A DNA stretch of 36,786 bases from a bacterium (GTDB lineage Bacteria > Thermosulfidibacterota > Thermosulfidibacteria > Thermosulfidibacterales > B14-G1), in the NCBI GenBank assembly GCA_027020915.1, contig JALUVF010000045.1, positions 16,001-52,786 on the forward strand. The letters are read 5' to 3'. The translations under genes were made by a program, and so were the position numbers. Positions 32,404 to 36,786 of the stretch are shown in pieces (positions within the stretch are counted from its first letter, which is position 1; each line of letters opens with the position of its first letter). The notes under the pieces were generated by a model. It was given only the letters and a program-made list of their open reading frames with translations. It searched no databases and had not been told where the DNA came from.

Positions 32404-33596
32404 CTCCTCCTGTCCTCCAGGGGCTTGGCCCCTTCCAGCTCTCCGGGGGCCAGGGTATCTATGGCATCCACCTTGAGGCGAAAGAGTTCTGAAGCCCTCC
32501 TTTTCAAGGTCTCCAGCTCCCCGGGGGAGGCTCCCTCCGTCTCCACCAGGAGAGTGAGGCTGTCCCTCACCCCTTCCCTGTCCACCACCACCTGAAGTTT
32601 CTTCACCCAGGGAAACTCCCCTGCCAGGGCCTTCACCTGGTGACCGTGAATGAAGAGGCCCCTCACCTTCACCGCGTCCCCCACCCGGCCCATGAAACCT
32701 GCCAGACGGGGAGAGGTCCACCGGCCACACGGGCAGGGCTCCTCCAGGAGCTTTGAGAGATCCCCCGTGCCAAACCGGATAAGGGGATAGACCTCGTTCA
32801 GAAGGGTGACCACCACCTCTCCCACCTCCCCTGGAGATAAGGGTTCCCCCGTGGCAGGGTCACAGATCTGGACCACCACGTCCCGGGCCAGGTGAAGCCC
32901 ATCCTTCCGGGAGCACTCGAAGCCTATGGTCCCCACATCAGCCGTACCATAGCACTGGTAGGTGTCTATGCCCCACTCCTCCTGGAACATGGTTCTCAGA
33001 GAGGGAGGCAGGGGCTCGGCAGAGACCAGGGCCCTCTCCACGGGGAACCCCTCCGGATCAAATCCCTTCTCCCTGGCCACCTCCAGGAGGGCCCCCAGGA
33101 AGCTGGGGGTCCCCACGAAACCAGTAACTCCCAGCCGGGTAATGACTTCCACCTGGAGCTCCCTGTTTCCCACCCCCGTGGGTACCACCACGGCCCCCAG
33201 GGCCCTGAGGCCAGCATCGTACATGAACCCTGCCGGGGTGAGGTGATAGGAGAAGGTGTTCACCACCAGGTCCCCTGGACCAAAACCCGCCGCCTCCAGG
33301 GCCTGGGCCCTCCTCCAGTAGTCTTTTCCAGCCCCCTGGGGATCGAAGATGGGCCCCGGAGAGACAAATATCCTGGCCAGCTCCCCCATGTCCACAGCCA
33401 GAAGACCGCCAAACGGCGGGTCCTGGGCCTGAAGGGCGGCCAGTTCCCCCTTTTTGAGAAGGGGGATCCTGGCCAGGTCCTGGATTCCCCAGATCTGGGC
33501 GGGGGCAATCCCGGCCTCCTCCATGCGCCTCCTGAAGGCCGGACTCCTCTCCCACGCCCAAGCCACCACCTCTCTCACCCTGGAATCCAAATCCAT
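32394..33596 (-). CDS. Phenylacetate-CoA ligase-like adenylate-forming protein
   Basis: 400 residues, resembling PaaK-type acyl-CoA ligases: an N-terminal PaaK-like start (AWERSPAFRRRMEEAGI), YGTADVGTIGFEC at the adenylate-binding position, EVYPLIRFGTGDLS and a C-terminal GRVGDAVKVRGLFIHGHQV. The P-loop that normally reads like SSGTTGKP is replaced by VSPGPIFDPQGAGKDYW, so ATP use may be altered or lost. CPCG may form part of a zinc site. ATG at 33596 with GAGGAGGTGA. It lies just upstream of the oxoamine synthase and overlaps it. Substrate unknown. Confidence 0.8.
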   Translation of the reverse strand: MDLDSRVREVVAWAWERSPAFRRRMEEAGIAPAQIWGIQDLARIPLLKKGELAALQAQDPPFGGLLAVDMGELARIFVSPGPIFDPQGAGKDYWRRAQALEAAGFGPGDLVVNTFSYHLTPAGFMYDAGLRALGAVVVPTGVGNRELQVEVITRLGVTGFVGTPSFLGALLEVAREKGFDPEGFPVERALVSAEPLPPSLRTMFQEEWGIDTYQCYGTADVGTIGFECSRKDGLHLARDVVVQICDPATGEPLSPGEVGEVVVTLLNEVYPLIRFGTGDLSKLLEEPCPCGRWTSPRLAGFMGRVGDAVKVRGLFIHGHQVKALAGEFPWVKKLQVVVDREGVRDSLTLLVETEGASPGELETLKRRASELFRLKVDAIDTLAPGELEGAKPLEDRRRWD

Positions 33597-33608
33597 GGGT
33601 TCACCTCC

Positions 33609-35516
33609 TCAATCGGGCAAAAAGACGGCCTCCGTCTTGGCCACCACCAGCTGCTGGAGGCGGTAGATGGAGGCAAAGGAGTCTTTCAGGATCTGGCGCT
33701 CCCTCTTGGTGAGAAGGGAAGGGTCCACGTGGTTGTGAAGGGGCTTCCCCTCTCCCAGGAGTTGAAGGTGGTTCCTGATCCTCAATGAGAGCAGGAACTG
33801 ATAGGTGAACAGGAGCTCGTCGGCCATGTCCCGGGAGAGGGTCCCCACCTGGGCCAGGGACTCTATTCTGTCGAAGGTGTTTGTATCCCTTATTCCCTCC
33901 ACCAGGGCCAGGGACCTCACCCCCTCCACTATGGGCAGGCATCCCCTGAGCTTGATGTCAATGGCGTTCTTGTGCTCCCCCGACTTCTCCACGATGAAAC
34001 GGCCGAAGAGGCCTATGGGGGGCTTTATCTCGGCGGAGGACTTGCCCATGCGGGCCACGAAGCCGGGATAGCTCTTCACATACTCAAATATGATCTCCCA
34101 GAGGCGGTCCACCAGTCCCTTGTCCCCGTAGACGCCCCTGAGGTCGAAGAACATGCTGGTCTTCAGCATCACCTCCCGGGAGGGATGGAGGAACCACTCC
34201 CGGAGTCCCTTCTCCCAGGAGTCCAGGGAACGGCGCCACAGGGGATTGGTGGCCATCATCTTACCGGGGCACAGGGGAAAACCACAGGCCTCCAGGCCGG
34301 AGACCACCCTTTCCGCCAGCCTCTGGAAGTATCCGTCGGCGTCTCCATCCCCTTCCTGGACCACAAAGACCATCCCGTTGTCCTGGTCCGTCCTCAAGGT
34401 CTGTTCCCTTCGGCCGCCACTGCCGAAGACCATGAAACAGAAGGGTGCCGGGGGAGGACCTTCCTGGGCCTCCAGCTCCTCGAGAGAGATGTCCACCACC
34501 CGGGAGATGACCAGGTCGTTGAACTCGGTGACCACCTCGCAAATCTCCCGAATAGAAGCGTTGTCAGCGATGAGGGCCTCTATGATGACGGGCACCTGGC
34601 GGTGGGTGTCTCTGAGCTCCTCTATGGACCTGGCCTGGGCCGTCCTGTCGGTGAGTTCCAGTATGTCCTCTGTCTTTGAGTGGAGGAGCTCTCTCTGGGT
34701 GAGGATGGCTATGGGTCTGCCACCATCGTCCACCACTATGAGATGACGCACCCTGTGACGGAGCATGAGGAGGAGGGCCTGATAAGCAAAGTCATTGATA
34801 CCAATGGTCAACGGGTCGGGAGTCATGATCTCTCCCAGGGTGGCTCTCTCCCGCCCAGCGGCCAGGAACCGGGTCACCATGTCCCTGTCGGTCACGATGC
34901 CCACGGGCCTTCCCTCCCTCATCACCACCAGGGAGTCCACGCTCTCTTCCCTCATAAGCCTGGCCCCTTCTTCCACGGACATGTCCTCCCTGGCCAGGAC
35001 CAGCTCCTTCTCCCGAAGCACGTCCCCCACCCGCTGGCGCAAAAGGGAGGTATCCATCACCCCCGCCTGGGCCTCCCCGGGCAGCACCCGGGGCAGATCC
35101 TCGTATATGCTGGCCATACGCCTGCCTATGAGCTTGCTCAGCTTCTGGTAAAGCTCGGGATGCTTCTCCATGAGCCGGGAGAGGCCCTCCCAGGGGAGGC
35201 AGTAGATGAGGGTCTCCTCCACGGCCTGGGCAGAGTAGGGGTAGGGTCCCCGGGTGATGAAGGTCTCCTCTCCCAGAACCTCCCCTTCGCCCCTGTACCC
35301 CAGGACCACCTCCCTCTCCTCCTTCTCGATAAACACCTTCACCAGGCCCCACCTGATGAGGAAGAGGGCAGGCTCGGGCTCCTCCCCCTTCTTCACGATG
35401 AGGGTCCCGGGCCTGAATCTCTTCTCATAGAGATGGTGGAGGAGGTCCGCCAGATCTTCCGGAGGTATCCTGTCGAAGGGTCTCACTTCTCTCAAAAAGT
35501 CGAGCTTATCCATCAT
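33609..35516 (-). CDS. cNMP-binding/CBS/DUF294 nucleotidyltransferase regulatory protein
   Basis: 635 residues. In order: a cyclic nucleotide-binding domain (about 20-135; GEGEVLGEETFITRGPYPYSA); two CBS domains (about 170-290; DSLVVMREGRPVGIVTDRDMV, then RHLIVVDDGGRPIAILTQREL); a DUF294 nucleotidyltransferase-like domain with FGSGGRREQTLRTDQDNG (about 365); and a DUF294 C-terminal helical domain. Similar proteins occur in many proteobacteria and are thought to sense nucleotides and modify a target, sometimes near acetate or potassium transport genes. The ATG at 35516 overlaps the upstream gene by 11 bases, so it is part of the same operon. No target visible. Confidence 0.9.
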   Translation of the reverse strand: MMDKLDFLREVRPFDRIPPEDLADLLHHLYEKRFRPGTLIVKKGEEPEPALFLIRWGLVKVFIEKEEREVVLGYRGEGEVLGEETFITRGPYPYSAQAVEETLIYCLPWEGLSRLMEKHPELYQKLSKLIGRRMASIYEDLPRVLPGEAQAGVMDTSLLRQRVGDVLREKELVLAREDMSVEEGARLMREESVDSLVVMREGRPVGIVTDRDMVTRFLAAGRERATLGEIMTPDPLTIGINDFAYQALLLMLRHRVRHLIVVDDGGRPIAILTQRELLHSKTEDILELTDRTAQARSIEELRDTHRQVPVIIEALIADNASIREICEVVTEFNDLVISRVVDISLEELEAQEGPPPAPFCFMVFGSGGRREQTLRTDQDNGMVFVVQEGDGDADGYFQRLAERVVSGLEACGFPLCPGKMMATNPLWRRSLDSWEKGLREWFLHPSREVMLKTSMFFDLRGVYGDKGLVDRLWEIIFEYVKSYPGFVARMGKSSAEIKPPIGLFGRFIVEKSGEHKNAIDIKLRGCLPIVEGVRSLALVEGIRDTNTFDRIESLAQVGTLSRDMADELLFTYQFLLSLRIRNHLQLLGEGKPLHNHVDPSLLTKRERQILKDSFASIYRLQQLVVAKTEAVFLPD

Positions 35517-36303
35517 CTCGCCCCTTTATCCAGGAGATAATTTCCCTAAAAACCCTTATCTTCTCCAGGTCGTCCTCGGGCAGTTCCCGGGGATGCACCT
35601 CAAGGGTGATAGTCCCTCTGTATCCCGTGTCCCTTAAAAAATCCACAAATTTCTTCAATTCCAAACACCCTTTACCCGGCCAGACATGCTCCCTCCAGGG
35701 ATAGAAATCACTGAAGTGGATATGGTTGACCAGGCCGTCCCTGTTTAAAATCTCAAAGGTTTCAACGAGATCCCATCCCCAGGTCCCTGTATGGGTGGTG
35801 TCCATGGTGACATGGAGTCCCCTCTCCCTGGCAAACTCCGCCATACCCTCCCGGGTATTTGTAGAAAAGAGGTTTAGCTTGAGCCCACCCAGGGGAAAGG
35901 CCGGCATAATTTCCAGGGAAAGGGCAACGCCTCGACCCAGCCGGGAGAAGTCCCGAACCCCCTTGAACCACCTAAGGTACTTAATTTCCGGAGGAAACCT
36001 CCTGGGCGGATGGAAAACAACCTTTGGAATCTCCAATTCCCGGGCCAGAGCCACGGTCATCAAAAGGGATTTGATCTTTTCCCCGCTACTCCCCTCCACC
36101 AGAAAAGGGGCATGGATCGCTCCCATGGGGGCCACCATGGCCAGACCCATGAGGTACTCCTGGACCCCAGGCCTGCGATACACCTCGTTGGCCACCAGCT
36201 CCACGCCGTCGAATCCCGCTCTGCTGGCCAGATAGAAGCTCTTTTCCAGGGGAGAGGTGTATAGAGAACCCGTGGACAGAAGCACCTCTACTTTAGCAGC
36301 CAT
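35506..36303 (-). CDS. Sugar phosphate isomerase/epimerase-like TIM-barrel protein
   Basis: 265 residues of the AP-endonuclease-2/xylose-isomerase-like family: FDGVELVANE near residue 35, GAIHAPFLVE, KVVFHPPRR, LSLEIMPAF, VTMDTTHTGTW, HIHFSDFYPW and ITLEVHPRELPEDDLEK, giving the Glu/His/Asp ligands of a divalent-metal site. Many members have unassigned substrates. ATG at 36303. First gene of the minus-strand run down to hslO, and divergent from the small membrane protein gene, with about 150 bases between. No promoter clear enough to assign. Confidence 0.85.
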   Translation of the reverse strand: MAAKVEVLLSTGSLYTSPLEKSFYLASRAGFDGVELVANEVYRRPGVQEYLMGLAMVAPMGAIHAPFLVEGSSGEKIKSLLMTVALARELEIPKVVFHPPRRFPPEIKYLRWFKGVRDFSRLGRGVALSLEIMPAFPLGGLKLNLFSTNTREGMAEFARERGLHVTMDTTHTGTWGWDLVETFEILNRDGLVNHIHFSDFYPWREHVWPGKGCLELKKFVDFLRDTGYRGTITLEVHPRELPEDDLEKIRVFREIISWIKGRDDG

Positions 36304-36462
36304 GGAAGAGTTATACTTTAAGAGGGCCTTATAAGCCAGACTTACAAAGGTTTAGAGACAAAAAATTTTTCTTGACAAGGCTAAAGGAGTTGACTAATTC
36401 ATAACAAAAGCCGTTTGCTCTTTAAAGGGCAAGGGGGTGAACCTAAAAGGAAAGGAGGTGAG
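36304..36462. other. Divergent intergenic region
   Basis: It separates the TIM-barrel gene (-) and the membrane genes (+). A TTGACA occurs at 36372-36377 and a TTGACT at 36390-36395, but neither has a good -10 at the right spacing, so I do not assign a promoter. An AAAAATTTTT stretch near 36361-36370 may bend DNA. Several GGAGG-like sites follow toward 36463. Confidence 0.4.
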
Positions 36463-36537
36463 ATGGCTCTACAATCGGTGTTTTTGTTTTCAAACTGTCT
36501 TTACCACTTCGAAAAGGAGGTAGAAGGAGATGATTAA
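36463..36537 (+). CDS. Possible 24-codon leader ORF overlapping the next gene
   Basis: ATG at 36463 is preceded by AAAGGAGGTGAG, one of the strongest ribosome sites in the window, and encodes MALQSVFLFSNCLYHFEKEV plus four residues before a TAA at 36535-36537. It overlaps the first codons of the next gene (ATG at 36530), so translation could be coupled. The peptide is unlike any I know. It may be regulatory or simply a chance ORF. Confidence 0.4.
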   Translation: MALQSVFLFSNCLYHFEKEVEGDD

Positions 36538-36730
36538 ACCCCCAAAACAGTTAATATGGGCCTTCGTCATTCTTTACGTCTATGCCTTCGGCTGGTGGCT
36601 CATTGAGGCTGCCAACCCCGGAATCACCACCAAGATCATCGGTGGAGCCCCCGCCCCCGTGTGGTACTGTTGCTTTGGAGGTCTCTACCTGGTGAACCTC
36701 TTTGTCGCCTGGATGGTAGGAACGGTGTAG
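36530..36730 (+). CDS. Small membrane protein, likely accessory subunit of a symporter
   Basis: 66 residues with two membrane segments: about 8-26 (IWAFVILYVYAFGWWLIEA) and about 42-64 (APVWYCCFGGLYLVNLFVAWMV). AAAAGGAGG and AAGGAG precede the ATG at 36530. The layout, two helices with a GAPAPVWY loop, followed 13 bases later by another membrane gene, resembles the DUF4212-type small subunits that precede sodium:solute symporters, though it is not an obvious DUF4212 member. Function inferred from context. Confidence 0.65.
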   Translation: MIKPPKQLIWAFVILYVYAFGWWLIEAANPGITTKIIGGAPAPVWYCCFGGLYLVNLFVAWMVGTV

Positions 36731-36743
36731 GGGAGGTGGAGAG

Positions 36744-36786
36744 ATGCATCCTTACGGAGTCGGTGTTGATCCTGTCGTAATCATCG
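36744..36786 (+). CDS. Start of a probable sodium:solute symporter, cut by the window
   Basis: ATG at 36744 after GGGGAGGTGGAGAG, open to the last base: MHPYGVGVDPVVII. The short N-terminus and the small membrane protein before it suggest an SSS-family transporter, but only 14 residues are visible, so the identity is a guess. Confidence 0.4.
   Translation, partial: MHPYGVGVDPVVII

Noticed and set aside
36372-36400. TTGACA as a promoter for the symporter operon
   Set aside because: The hexamer at 17 bases (TAATTC) is a poor -10, and other spacings are no better.
1-36786. CRISPR arrays, rRNA genes, prophage structural genes
   Set aside because: No regularly spaced direct repeats, rRNA segments or phage structural genes were seen.

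Overview
The window reads as chromosome of a GC-rich, Gram-negative anaerobe, most likely a thermophilic member of the Desulfobacterota (the old Deltaproteobacteria). This placement is inference. It rests on separate heptose kinase and cytidylyltransferase genes for LPS, a PerR-rubredoxin-rubrerythrin peroxide operon, ferredoxin-linked 2-oxoacid oxidoreductase subunits, pyruvate phosphate dikinase, and a TrmB with the long extensions known from thermophiles. Most genes have strong Shine-Dalgarno sites and are tightly packed.

Positions 1-4860 are an accessory island, AT-richer on its left side. It holds the 3' part of a DUF2357/PD-(D/E)XK nuclease gene cut by the window edge, the tail of an IS3-type transposase, an XRE-ImmA regulator overlapping a PIN-like gene behind a palindromic operator, a broken AbiE toxin-antitoxin locus (toxin truncated, antitoxin frameshifted by one base in a C run), and a relic of a DUF4143-type ATPase. 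It looks like a graveyard of defence and toxin-antitoxin modules with one apparently intact pair.

Positions 4864-18100 are mostly on the minus strand: BipA/TypA, a MerA C-terminal relic against an APC permease, a small hypothetical gene (+), a Kup potassium transporter, a lytic transglycosylase, a TPR-FtsY fusion, divergent trmB whose start codon overlaps that of ftsY, a GGTTAAGG-type repeat, a class III-like sirtuin, a DUF2062 membrane protein and the two heptose genes. Positions 18070-19501 are the peroxide operon perR, rubredoxin, a 50-residue RCKP-type protein and rubrerythrin, with a clear promoter/operator and terminator.

Positions 19581-29866 are mostly on the plus strand: an unusual radical SAM protein, tRNA-Lys and tRNA-Glu (minus), recN, a ferredoxin plus 2-oxoacid oxidoreductase alpha subunit without beta or gamma, glyS without glyQ, nhaA and ppdK, ending at a shared terminator. 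Positions 29884-36303 are on the minus strand: a separately promoted Ala/Lys/Glu-rich lipoprotein, then a five-gene run transcribed sugar-isomerase-like protein, cNMP/CBS/nucleotidyltransferase protein, PaaK-like ligase with an aberrant P-loop, BioF/Kbl-type synthase, Hsp33. The right edge starts a small membrane protein and a probable sodium:solute symporter, preceded by an overlapping 24-codon upstream ORF.
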